Shown here piece after piece: positions 1-9,352 of a stretch of DNA of 19,348 nt. Position 1 is the stretch's first letter; each line of letters starts with the position of its first letter. A program made the position numbers and the translations under genes. Under the pieces are notes generated by a model. The model saw only the letters and a program-made list of their open reading frames with translations. It made no database searches and was not told the DNA's origin. Source of the stretch: Thalassiosira profunda (lineage: Eukaryota; Bacillariophyta; Thalassiosirophyceae; Thalassiosirales; Thalassiosiraceae); NCBI GenBank assembly GCA_036939355.1, contig JALLAP010000150.1:1-19348 (forward strand), written 5' to 3'.

Positions 1-1
1 C

Positions 2-748
2 AACGAATTGTCGCCCCAGATATGCAACAACATCGCGAAGTGGCACCGGATGAATCCCGACTACGACTATTTTCTTTTCGACGTTGCTGCCATTGACAGA
101 TTCGTGCAATTGGAGTACGGATCTGAGATCTTTTCGAGCTTTGCGTGTGTCAAGGTGGGCGCTGCCATGTGCGACGTGTGGCGATTGCTCGTCATCTACT
201 TGTTTGGGGGAGTTTACTTCGATGCCGACGTAAGGCTCAATGTTCCGTTGAGGGAGTGGAATTGGGGGAATCGCAGCGTCGTTACGCCACGGAGTTGCAC
301 CAGTGCCCCCAGGAAACACCCGGGGGGTTGCGCGCATCAGTGGGGGTTGATGTGAGTGCAACATGAGAATCGTATTTGACAGAAGCGTTTGTTGTGCTGC
401 GCAACTTCATTTCTGGTCGCATTCATTTGGGGTTGCATTTATTGCAGATACGAACCCTACCACCGCGTCATGTATGATTCCGTACGGGAAACGCTTACGA
501 ACCTCGCCAATCGGCAAGCCACGCATGTGTACGATGTGTCCTTCTGGGCGTTTTACCACGGTTGGAGGAACGGGCCCTACAATCAAAGTTATATGCCAGG
601 ATGGGGCGAGGAAATGGGCGGGCGTGTCAAGTTTTACGACCCTGAGGCCAAGGAAGATATGACACAGGAGAATGGGTCTTGGGGAAAGGCAAAGCAGATT
701 TGGCACGATGAGTGCATACACCAAACTGAGAACTCAACAGCAAACTGA
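2..748 (+). CDS. GT32-like glycosyltransferase, 3' part, one intron
   Basis: Partial gene: the frame is already open at base 2, so the N-terminus lies before the window. It resembles OCH1-type glycosyltransferases with the DXD sugar-binding region (GT32), which transfer a nucleotide-sugar residue in the Golgi lumen. Visible signs are an NPDYDYFLFD segment, then a D-V-W-R motif, then GGVYFDADV with the metal-binding DAD at 221-229. A stop at 353-355 is removed by a 96-bp intron at 352-447 (GTGAGT donor, TTGCAG acceptor). The spliced reading gives HQWGLIYEPYHRVM, which matches the conserved block after DXD in this family, so I trust the intron. The second exon continues in the same frame to a TGA at 746-748. 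The gene converges on the next one with only 29 bp between stop codons. The donor sugar and acceptor cannot be read from the sequence. Confidence 0.75.
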
Positions 749-777
749 GGGCGTGGCGAGTTGTTGTTCAAGGATTG

Positions 778-3749
778 CTAATCTGCTTTATCCAACCAAA
801 GCATCTCCTTCAATTCGGCAGTGCGCGCCTCGATGTATCCAGTTATCTGAAACGCAAGAGGTAACGGACCCTTCAGCAGTGCAAAAGTTTCCTCTGGAGT
901 AGTGCTGTTGGCGCGGGAGCAGTCGATCATCGCCTTTAAATCTTCGTGAATCTCTCCCAGCGGAATCTCCAATGCCCCCTTCACGGGATGTCCGAACGTG
1001 TTGTATTTATGTCTCAGCACGGATTCGTTGGCAAAGAAGTTGTGGATATGAAATCCGGTGTGTGCAAAGGGCCCTCGGTGGGCTGTCCAGAATGGACCTG
1101 TAGGACGAGCTCGCCGATAATCAGGCCCGTTGTGAAGCGGAAAGTGGGTGGCATTCTTTGGCAGCTTGCGAAACCCCGATCCTTTCGTCCAGCCGTCGTC
1201 GAGCCAGCCGATACCTCGCCATTCCCCTTTGGGACCCTTCCACGTCCGTTCCGGCTCCGGGTGCAGAGAGGCGTCGCCGATGCCTTCAAGGCATTCGCCA
1301 ACGATGAGACCCGGGTGCCCCCACGATTCCCAGCGAGACAGACACAGTGGCCCACCTTCAAAGTTCAACGATTGTGCTCTCAAGATTGCATCCTTGCAAT
1401 TGCCATGCTCATCAAACTGCTTGACATCGCAGATCTGCATCGCCCGAAGATAATCTCGCNGCATCCTTGCAATTGCCATGCTCATCAAACTGCTTGACAT
1501 CGCAGATCTGCATCGCCCGAAGATAATCTCGCGAAAACATCTCGTCCACATCCGCCAAATAGCCAATGTCGTCCGGCTGCATCCCATTCTTCGTCCAGCG
1601 GTCCAATATGAGAGCGTGCTGAGCGCTCTCGTAGCCGATGCCCCTTGGCCAGCCAATCTCGTTGTAATAGAAGTCGACGGTGACCGTGGTGTTCGGGCCA
1701 TACATCCCACCTCGCAATATATTCAGGCTCTCCGAGTCCAGTCCAAATCTGATGCTCCTTGGATGCCGCATTTGTGTGCGGTTGCTTTCGACGAAGGCCA
1801 CCGTGTGAAAGATCCCGTAGTTCTCCAAAGCTCCCATAGAGATAACATGCCACGAGTCGTCCGCAATGTTGCTTCCGTAAAATACCCGACGGCGCGTTTT
1901 TCGCCCCGAATACTTAAGGTTGTATCGTTTGCATCGCACCTCTTCCACAGCTGGATCTATGATATCGTCAGGGATCGTCCGCGGAGTCTGAGCTTCGCTG
2001 AGCAACTCTTTTGCCGAGCCCTCCGCATCTGCAAAGAGTTTGGTCGGTTGGAAATCCATGGAGAGAGGAACAAAGTCGGGTGGCCGCAAGAAGTGCTGCT
2101 GCTGCTGCTGCTGCCCATCCCGCGGCTGTGCCGATGTAGCATTTGCAGTTGTAGGTTCCAGGATATCCGACTTGCCCTCCAGCTGCAGGAACTCTCTCAA
2201 CTCGGCAGTCCTTCCTTCCACATAGCCAGGCACCTGAAACGCTATCGGCAGCGGCTCGTTCATCGGTTTCGCCGCTATGCTGTACTTCGTACGCGCGCCC
2301 ACGCCGTCCAAAGTGCAAGCCATCATCAAGCGAATGTCCTCGTGGACATCCGCCAGGGGCATCTCCAGCGCCCCCTTCACGGGATGCCCATACGTCAAAT
2401 ACTTCGTCCGTAGGACCTCCGCGTCGGGAAAAAAGTTGTGCAGATGAAATCCGGTGTGCCCTGTCCCCCCGTGCGATTGGCCGCTCATGCGCCGGAAGTC
2501 GGCGCCGTTGAGCAGTGGAAAATGGGTGGCATTCTGGGGCAGTGCGCGGAATCCCGATCGCTTCTGCCAGCCGTCGTCGAGCCAGCCGATGCCTCTCCAT
2601 TCTCCTTTGGGGCCCTTCCACGTCCGTTCCGGCTCCGGGTGGACGGACGCGTCGCCGACGCCCTCGAGGCATTCGCCGGGGATAAGATTTGGATGTCCCC
2701 AAATTCTGTTATGAGTCAAGCATTTCGGCCCTCCCTCGAAGACCACGGAGCGCGCCGTTATAATGGCATCCCTGCAATTGCCATGCGCGTCGAATTCCTT
2801 CACGTCGCAGATCTGCATCGCCCGCAGATAATCTCGCGAGATCATTTCGTCCACATCGGCCAGGTACCCAATGTCGCCCCGTCGCATCCCGTTCTTCTTC
2901 CATCGCTCCAAGATGAACGCGTGCTGGGCACACTCGTACCCCAGGTCCTTCGGCCACCCCACCTCGTTGTAGTAATAATCCACCGTGACCGTGGCGTTGG
3001 GACCGTACATCCCGCCCTGCAATATTTCGAGGCCCTCCGAGTCCGGCCCGAAGCGAATATTGCGGGGGTAGTGATTTTGGGTGCGGTTGCTCTCAATAAA
3101 TGCGACGGTGTGAAAGATGCCGTAATTTTCCATCGCACTTGCCGATATGACGTGCCACGAATCGTCGGCGATGTTGCTCCCGTANAAAGATGCCATAATT
3201 TTCCATCGCACTTGCCGATATGACGTGCCACGAATCGTCGGCGATGTTGCTCCCGTAAAATACCCGGCGACGTGTCTTTCGCCCGGAGTAGTTGAGGTGG
3301 TACCGCTTGCATCGCGCAGCCTCGACAGCAGGATCTATTATATCGTCAGGAATCGTCCGCGGAGTCTGTGCTTCGTCGAGCAGTAATTTTGCAGACCCCG
3401 TAGCCTCCGCAAACAGTTTGGTCGGTTGCGGGTCGAGGGAGAGAGGGACAAAGTCCGACGGCCGCAAGAACGAGTGTGGTGCACCCTCCAACTTTGCCGA
3501 TGCAGCATTTGCAATTGTCGGTTCAGAGACATTCGGCTGCGGCTGCTTTCGGCTCTCATTTGCAGTTGCAATTTCAGGGACGAGGTCGTATCCGCGCTGT
3601 TGGAAGGTGGCGCGGGCGGTCAGGTCGGACAGCCGCCAGAGGCTGAACGCCAAGGGAAGGCCCAGAATGGAGAGGAGGAGGAGCGTTCGCCGCACCCCGC
3701 GTTTTGGCCCCGGCGGGCTGTCGCCGCCGCCGCCGAGGTCCCGGGGCAT
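778..3749 (-). CDS. Tandem-duplicated GT17-like glycosyltransferase (two catalytic domains in one chain)
   Basis: Starts at the ATG at 3749-3747. Reading through requires counting each of the two N-flanked 72-bp duplications (1388-1532, 3113-3257) once; the result is 2826 nt, 941 residues. Residues 22-38 form a hydrophobic segment after basic residues, as in a type II Golgi signal anchor. Two homologous halves follow. Each has an EAQTPRTIPDDIIDPAVE stem, a GRKTRRRVFYGSNIADDSWH block, an ESNRTQ motif, a YLADVDEM metal-binding motif (D274/D276 and D709/D711) and an HTGFHxHNFF motif. The order ESN-x-T, then D-x-D-E, then a His-rich block resembles GT17 (MGAT3, bisecting GlcNAc transferase). The family match is by eye, so donor and product are inferred. 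The linker between halves has six CAG-encoded glutamines near 2095-2115. Both halves keep the acidic motif, so both could be active. It diverges from the KEA gene across the inserted transposon. Confidence 0.7.
1388..1532. repeat. 72-bp duplication around N at 1460 (probable assembly overlap)
   Basis: Bases 1388-1459 and 1461-1532 are identical over 72 bp and separated by a single N. The 73-bp offset throws the glycosyltransferase gene out of frame. Using one copy restores the frame across the second catalytic domain, just after its DVDEM motif. This looks like two contig ends that overlap but were joined by a one-base gap, not a biological repeat. Confidence 0.9.
3113..3257. repeat. 72-bp duplication around N at 3185 (probable assembly overlap)
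   Basis: Bases 3113-3184 and 3186-3257 match over 72 bp with one mismatch (G/A within the first dozen bases) and are separated by N. Collapsing to one copy joins the N-terminal anchor and stem region to the first catalytic domain in frame. The single mismatch may be a sequencing error or an allelic difference between the two contigs. Confidence 0.9.
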
Positions 3750-4006
3750 GGTCGCTCGCTATCCAAGCAACACCTCGCGGCCACGCGCATCCCTTCCGCA
3801 AGTAGATCCCTCTGGATCGGCGTGCACCAACAGGGCGGCGTGGAGTGGAGTGGGGTCAGTGCATGGGGGGCGGAAGTAAAGGGGCGCCGCTGGGAGCAGG
3901 AGAGTTACGTACGATCAAGAGTACGTACGTATGTACTTGTTCCCTAGTATTGATTCCCCCGTAGAATGAGGGACGGACGGATATGCGGACGGTGGCAGCC
4001 GGCGAG
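3750..4006. promoter_or_regulatory. Upstream region of the GT17-like gene, left host flank of the transposon
   Basis: About 257 bp of non-coding sequence between the start codon of the minus-strand glycosyltransferase and the transposon. It contains a run of GTAC/ACGT steps around 3905-3940 (for example GTACGTACGTATGTAC), with no recognisable TATA box. Together with 11838-11932 it would have formed one short divergent intergenic region of about 0.35 kb before insertion. Its promoter role is inferred from position only. Confidence 0.45.
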
Positions 4007-4019
4007 CGACAGGGACGAG
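4007..4019 (+). repeat. Left copy of the target-site duplication
   Basis: CGACAGGGACGAG lies directly outside the left terminal inverted repeat, and the identical 13 bases directly follow the right one at 11825-11837. One G at the junction can be assigned to either repeat, so the duplication is 11-13 bp. MULEs usually make 8-11 bp duplications (9 is typical), so this is at the long end of the range. Confidence 0.8.
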
Positions 4020-4074
4020 CACAAGTTGGGATCCTCCCGTATTTTCTCGTGGGGATCCTCCCGCATCGCAACGC
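4020..4074 (+). repeat. Left terminal inverted repeat (55 bp)
   Basis: Exact reverse complement of 11770-11824. It begins CACAAGTTGGGATCC and contains two direct copies of GGGATCCTCCCG (4028-4039 and 4052-4063), 24 bp apart, each with a GGATCC palindrome. Paired sites of this kind near an element end are plausible transposase-binding sites; that role is inferred. Confidence 0.92.
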
Positions 4075-4474
4075 ACGCAAAACGGACCTCTCAACCGACC
4101 ACGGCCGATCTCCCCCCAACAACTCCCCCCGTTCCGCCACAGAAAATTTCGGCCGCCCTCACGCGGATTGCAATCCGCACAGATCAGCACAGCCCGCCGC
4201 GGATTGCAATCCGCACTAGCCCCTGCTGCAGTCCTCCTCCACCCTCGTCGTGGATAGTCCTGCTGCCGTCGAGACACGCCGCCATCAACGTCGCCTCCGC
4301 CCACGCACCCTCGCCGCCGCTCACACCGTCGTCGCCGCTGCCATCAACCCGTCGTGTGCACCGTCACCACACCTTGCCTCCGCCTCCCCTCCGCCATCGT
4401 GCACGCCATCGTGCACGCCATCGTTGCAGCTGCTCCCGCCGTCGTCGGTGCCGTCGTCGTCTCCGCCGTCAACG
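4075..4474 (+). promoter_or_regulatory. Left subterminal arm and ATG-free leader of the transposase gene
   Basis: A 400-bp GC-rich stretch between the left terminal repeat and the first ATG. The plus strand has no ATG anywhere from 4020 to 4474, so the first ATG a transcript from the repeat would carry is the transposase start at 4475. Inner parts are pyrimidine-rich (CCGTCGTCGCCGC-like runs, and GTGCACGCCATC repeated near 4400-4425). The composition mirrors the right arm. It probably holds the promoter and 5' untranslated region. Confidence 0.5.
4163..4214 (+). promoter_or_regulatory. Pair of identical 16-bp palindromes near the left end
   Basis: GCGGATTGCAATCCGC occurs at 4163-4178 and again at 4199-4214, 36 bp apart. 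Each copy is a perfect palindrome and both are followed by AC. They lie in the presumed transposase promoter. They could bind a dimeric protein such as the transposase or a host factor, or could form hairpins. I did not find a matching pair in the right arm. Confidence 0.5.
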
Positions 4475-7400
4475 ATGTGGAGAAAAATAATAAATTTGGG
4501 GAGGTCCTCCGTCAACGACGGCGCTGGTGAGCCGACGACGGGCACTGTGTCCAGCCCACCAACGCAACACGACGGGGGCGCCCAGGCCCACGATGACGTC
4601 CAGGCCCACGAGAGCGGCGCGGTCCTCTCCAGGCCCCACAACGCCGTCGCCGACCCCGACGCAGGCCTTGACGACAACGAGGACGTGCACGCTCCTCCCG
4701 GGATCGTGCGCATCAGCAATCGCGGGGAAGTGCGGGTGCCGCAGGGGAACGATCACGGCCCTCCCATCTCCCACCGTCCTCGTGACCCTCGTGGCGGGGG
4801 ACGACACGTGCCCGGCCCTCCAGTTCAGATCGTAGGCGTCCGCGCTCACCAGCGTCCTCCGCCGGCCGGGGGGGAGGGGGGATACGAGTTGGGGGAGGGG
4901 GGATACGAGTTGCAGAGAGGAAACGAGGCGGGTTTGGTGGCTCATGTCGACCAAATGGAGTTGATGCAATTAAATGTGGACATGGAGGCCCCGTTCGGGT
5001 CGAGGGTGAAGCAGGAGGGCAACTGGCCTCGGGAATCGGAGCCCGACGGGCCTATGTGCTTTTGGGCGTGCAATCAGAGGGCGGGAGACGGAGGTACTCG
5101 CGGCAGCGGAGGCGGACGTGGACGCGGACGCGGACGACACAGTGCACCTGCCAACAACGTACGTCCCGATGATGTGCCTCCGCTCGAGACCCTGAGCCAA
5201 CGCCGGGCTCGGCAGGCGCCGCCGGGGAACACGACGAACGAATCTCGTGGGCCCTCCGTCGTACACGCACCGCAGCGGGGGTACGAGGGCGGTCAGCCGG
5301 GGATTGCTGCCCCGGGACGATACGATCGTGGCTTGCCGGGGATTGGCGCCGCACGGGGATACGAGCCTGGCCCGCCGGTCGTTGGTGCTCCGGGATACAT
5401 AGGAGGCCCTCCGCACGTTCCGGCCCCGGGTTACGAGCGGGCCCCGTGGGGATACGAGCCTGGTGGCACCTCTGTCATGCCCCCACCGCCGGGATACCAT
5501 CAACGAGGCTACGACCCCGGCCACAATCCTCGTGGACCCGCCTTCGTCCACGCGCCGCCGGGAGGATACGCCCCCGGATCGTCGGGGATTGGTGCCCCAG
5601 CGGGTGGAGGCCCGCCGGGCTACGATCGAGGCCCCCCGCACGTCCCGGCCCCGGGATACGATCCTCGTGGAGCCGGCTTCGTCCACGCGCCGCCGCGAGG
5701 ATACGACCGCGGATGGGCGGAGATTGGTGCCCCAGCGGGTGGAGGCCCGCCGGGCTACGAGCGAGGCCCCCCGCACGTCCCGGCCCCGGGATACGATCCT
5801 CGTGGAGCCGGCTTCGTCCACGCGCCGCCGCGAGGATACGACCGCGGATGGGCGGAGATTGGTGCCCCAGCGGGTGGAGGCCCGCCGGGCTACGAGCGAG
5901 GCCCCCCGCACGTCCCGGCCCCGGGATACGATCCTCGTGGAGCCGCCTTCGCGCACGCGCCGCCGGGGGGATACGATCGCAGAGCTCGCAAACCTTCCTC
6001 GCTGCCGCCGTCACACCGCACGCCGGAACGCAACGTCTCTCGGTCAATGGCAAACATGAACATAACGCCCCCTGCATCATCTGGACGACGTAAAATGCGG
6101 AGGTCCGACACAGGCCGCTGTGTTGCTGCTGCTGCGTCGTCAACAGCGACAGCCGCTGTTCGTGAAGGTGGTGCCGCTCCCATGTCGTCTGCGGCGTTCA
6201 CTGCCCTCGTGCCTGATTGGTTGCATACGATGGACGACCGATGGGAACTCGTTGAGTGTAGAGCTGTCCGCGACGGAGAGGAAGTGGGCTACCTCCGAGC
6301 ACTCAACGGAGCGGAAACTAAAGCTTTGTATGGGCGCGACGGCGTTGTATCAAAGCGTATCCCTCTCAGTCAAACCAAAGAAACCCGGAAGCTTAGGCCC
6401 GGTGCCGACCCCAATCAGAAGCAAAGAGTTAAGAACGTCATGGGCTTTGAGACAGAGAGCATCCGCACGGTGTACTGCGGTGCCAAGGGTTGCCGCTGCC
6501 GTGGGAAAATCTATCGTTTGCAGAACTCAGCGATGAGCATGAAGGGTTTGTTGTACTACGAGGAGATAAACGGCAAAACGAACCGGATCTTTGAGCACGA
6601 AAACCACGAACAGCCCCGGCTCAATGTGCAAGGAGACGAAACGGTCCGGTCGAGATACACTGCATTCTCGTTGAGTGCGGCCCAGAAGGAGCACATCATC
6701 AATCACTCGGAAGGAGCAAAGCTTGCTAATAACCAGCTGCGGGACCTGGTGTTTGATATGATTGATTCCGACGACGTCCCAACGACACCGGCACAGGACG
6801 ACGACGCAGAACAATTCATAAAGGCTGCCCAACAATTTGTCTATGACCACAGCCGTTCCAAAACCGATCACAGCCACTTTGGCAAGCAAAAGATGGACGA
6901 CAAAACGAGTGCCCCGGGGCTTCGTATGATATTGGACCACCTCCAGTCCGAAGCAGAAAGCGAGGAGCGGGAACGAAAGTTCACGAGAGCAGAGAAGACG
7001 ACCACGCCATACTTGATATCGTCCGAATTCAGACAGACGAGGAAACTGATCAAGGTCCATGCTCACGATCACGATGGCCGAACCTGGTCGTTTATTACAT
7101 TCGAGTATCTGTTTGCACAAGCACTTGCAGACAAAGCGGTGACGATGTTTCCGGATAAGAAGGTTCAGCTCGAGTTAGACTTTTTCCTCAGCGTCTGCGA
7201 CGGGAACGAATGGCAGGTAGGACACATTGGCTTTTCGGACAGGGGTCATAAGTATTGGATTCTTGCCGTGGTCATTGCCAAATCAGAGAATCACACTGCT
7301 GCGGGACTGTTGATTGACAGGGCCTTACAATTGTTGCGACAGGCCGGCGGTGACGGAATATACGCACTCGTAGATGGCGGGAAGGCACTGGAGAAGGCAA

Positions 7401-8969
7401 TCGGTCTCGAGAATAAGTCAAGAGTCAACAGACTGAAAGACGCTGCAAACGAACCCGACGGCAACGAATTGTCGGAGCAGGACAACCGGCTGCTTTCCGA
7501 CGCTGCTGCAGCCATAGCCGAGGCTCAGGCAAACGAGGACGCCATGAACGATCCCACAGCTCGGAAAGCGTTGGAAGAACGGCTGATAGAATTGCTAGAC
7601 GAGTACACGCTGGCGAAAGTGAGGTGTCTTGCACACATGTTGAGAAATATGGGCCGCGGCGGGGGTTTTAGAGGCCCAAAAGGATCGTTGTGTCGTGCTC
7701 TACTGAATAGTGGGGTGTGTAGTAAGCCAATGATGCGGAAGGTGAGCATGACTGTCGTGGGGTGCTTTCGTTGAGAACAAGACCTTATATTTCTTCCTCT
7801 CTTGCACACAGATTCTAGGCATTGTGTTTATGATTAGCAAAGTCCCCTGCGGCGATCGTACTACCTTTGACGTCGCCTTGGAAGGATTGTTGGATCAATA
7901 CGGCGACAACCACATCAACGACTACGTCAGAGGTGCCTACTTTAACGGAGAGCCAAGGGATCTTGGCGGATGCTGCTGCCACCGCCCCGGTGAAATGATG
8001 AGCACTCAAGGATGTGAGAAACGGGGCGGAGAGGTGAAGACGTCCCACTCTCAAGTGCTGGGTCACTACTGCGACGAAGACAAAGATGTTTTGGGCAAGA
8101 CTAACATTTCGTTTCAGTGGTATTGGCCGACGGCTAGTCGTTTGCTCACCTCCGTCCGATTGCTGAAGGAAAATTTGATACAGAAACTCTCGGGCGGAGT
8201 CTCGGAATTTCAGGGAGAGTTGCCCAACCCAGAGCAGCTGACGGACATCATAGAACTGAACAGGATGCTGACCGCACTTCCGGCTAATGAACGCAAAGAG
8301 TTGAAGCAAGACTTGACGAAGAATCGATTAGCTAACACGTCAGCGAGGAAGCCAGGAGAATCCAATGTGATGTATCTTTTTCGTCGGGCACACCGAGACG
8401 CCGCGGAGGACGCATTGACTTCTCCGTACGACACCGACAGAAAGAAGGCAGCCAAGAAAGGCAACAAGAAAAAGGCAAACGAGAAGAGAATTGATGAGGT
8501 AGTTGAAGAGAGGCTAGCATTGGATAAAGACGCAGGAGAGGCTGAAGTTGTCAGCCAAGGCGTGACGACCAGAGCTACAGACTCGGCAAAGTATCAAGGA
8601 GACTCTGTCCAGATTGATGGGGCAGGCGGAGTGCTCGAAGCTGCCGTCACGGCAGGAGAAGAATCCGAGGCTGGCAACGACGACGAAGAGGTCGGGCCCA
8701 AACGTGAAACCATTCGAAAGAGAATCCGAGTGAAGAGAGAGCTGGGAGATTGGATCGAAACAAAGTACGTCCCGTCGGACGATGGTTCGTCCTGCTGCGT
8801 GAGCTGCAATTGTGAGAGATACAATTACTGGGGGTACTGCCGACACTGCCTGTTTGTGGAGGTTGTGCACTGCCAGAGATTCCCAACTGGTTTTGGCAAT
8901 GAGCAATGGCAACGGCGGCACGAGAAGATCCTGCACAACCTCAAAGTGCAGTGCGGCAAACTTAGATAA
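4475..8969 (+). CDS. Mutator-like (MULE) transposase, one 70-bp intron
   Basis: Predicted DDE transposase that cuts and joins the element ends in the nucleus. Exons are 4475-7741 and 7812-8969; the intron (GTGAGC donor, CACACAG acceptor) falls between codons and removes an in-frame stop, giving 1474 residues. The start is the first ATG after the left terminal repeat. Residues about 1-530 are low-complexity, rich in G, P, R and Y, with 45-residue repeats. Next comes a possible WRKY/GCM1-type zinc finger (C668, C673 or C675, then H708-E-N-H711). The catalytic core has D902 (LELD), D967 (ALVD) and the MULE C1051-x2-H1054 pair, with E1158 (STQGCE) as the likely third acidic residue. A basic coiled stretch leads to a C-terminal SWIM finger, C1421-x-C1423-x8-C1432-x-H1434. 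Length exceeds most MULE transposases because of the repeat-rich N-terminus. Key residues appear intact. Confidence 0.8.
5587..5980 (+). repeat. 135-bp coding minisatellite in the transposase N-terminus
   Basis: A 135-bp unit (45 codons) starts at 5587, 5722 and 5857; the third copy decays after about 5960. Each unit encodes glycine/proline/tyrosine-rich sequence with PPGYERGPPHVPAPGYD-like motifs. Degenerate relatives extend upstream to about 5270. The unit is a multiple of three, so changes in copy number keep the frame. The high similarity between copies suggests recent expansion. Confidence 0.9.
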
Positions 8970-9352
8970 ATGTGTTAGTGTACTTTATATTGGATACGAT
9001 CAACTCTAGTAGGCTTTTGGGGCGTTTGGGCTCCTATCTGTACCTCTTTACGGGGTTCCGCCATCCCATTTTGTGCCTCAGTTTTGGGCAGCATTTGAGC
9101 CGGAGTTTGGGTGGGGGTCCAGTTGGGGCCCATTGGGAACGAATTTCTACCTACTTAAGTACTTAAGTAGGTAATTTGTTGTGGACACATAATCCAGGGT
9201 CGGATACAAACAAGTCCATACATACTGAGTTCCTAAGTACGTAGGGTTTTTTGGGTACATATGCAAGCAGCTAGGGAGGCATCTAGTAGTTGTGCTTGCT
9301 AGATTAGGGGTACGATTCACTTCAATGGAGAGATGCTTTCCACAAACCAACT
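8970..9352. other. Spacer between the two convergent transposon genes
   Basis: The 383 bp between the stop codons of the transposase and the dioxygenase gene hold no credible gene. The segment is AT-richer than the rest of the element, has T-rich stretches on both strands and contains a 26-bp perfect palindrome. It probably carries the 3' ends and polyadenylation signals of both transcripts. Confidence 0.55.
9148..9173. terminator. 26-bp perfect palindrome between convergent genes
   Basis: The sequence reads the same on both strands over 26 bp, centred between 9160 and 9161 (half-site TACCTACTTAAGT). Lying midway between two convergent stop codons, it could form a hairpin in either transcript. 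A termination or insulation role is a guess; the palindrome itself is certain. Confidence 0.45.

Noticed and set aside
1388..1532. Tandem 72-bp duplications considered as biological repeats
   Set aside because: Each has an N exactly at the junction, all have the same length, and each breaks a gene that becomes continuous when one copy is removed.
946..2413. Long plus-strand frames (183 and 311 codons) opposite the glycosyltransferase gene
   Set aside because: They mirror the coding strand of a recognisable enzyme and show no family features.
4250..4474. Upstream extension of the transposase frame by 75 codons
   Set aside because: It starts at a GTG and is low complexity. The first ATG in any frame after the terminal repeat is 4475, in the transposase frame.
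5587..5980. CRISPR-like array
   Set aside because: The 135-bp units are contiguous without spacers and keep the reading frame; this is a coding minisatellite in a eukaryotic gene.
4970..6143. Long minus-strand frames (328 and 222 codons) with repeats opposite the transposase N-terminus
   Set aside because: The repeats are the complement of the 135-bp coding minisatellite; stops are rare there because of high GC.
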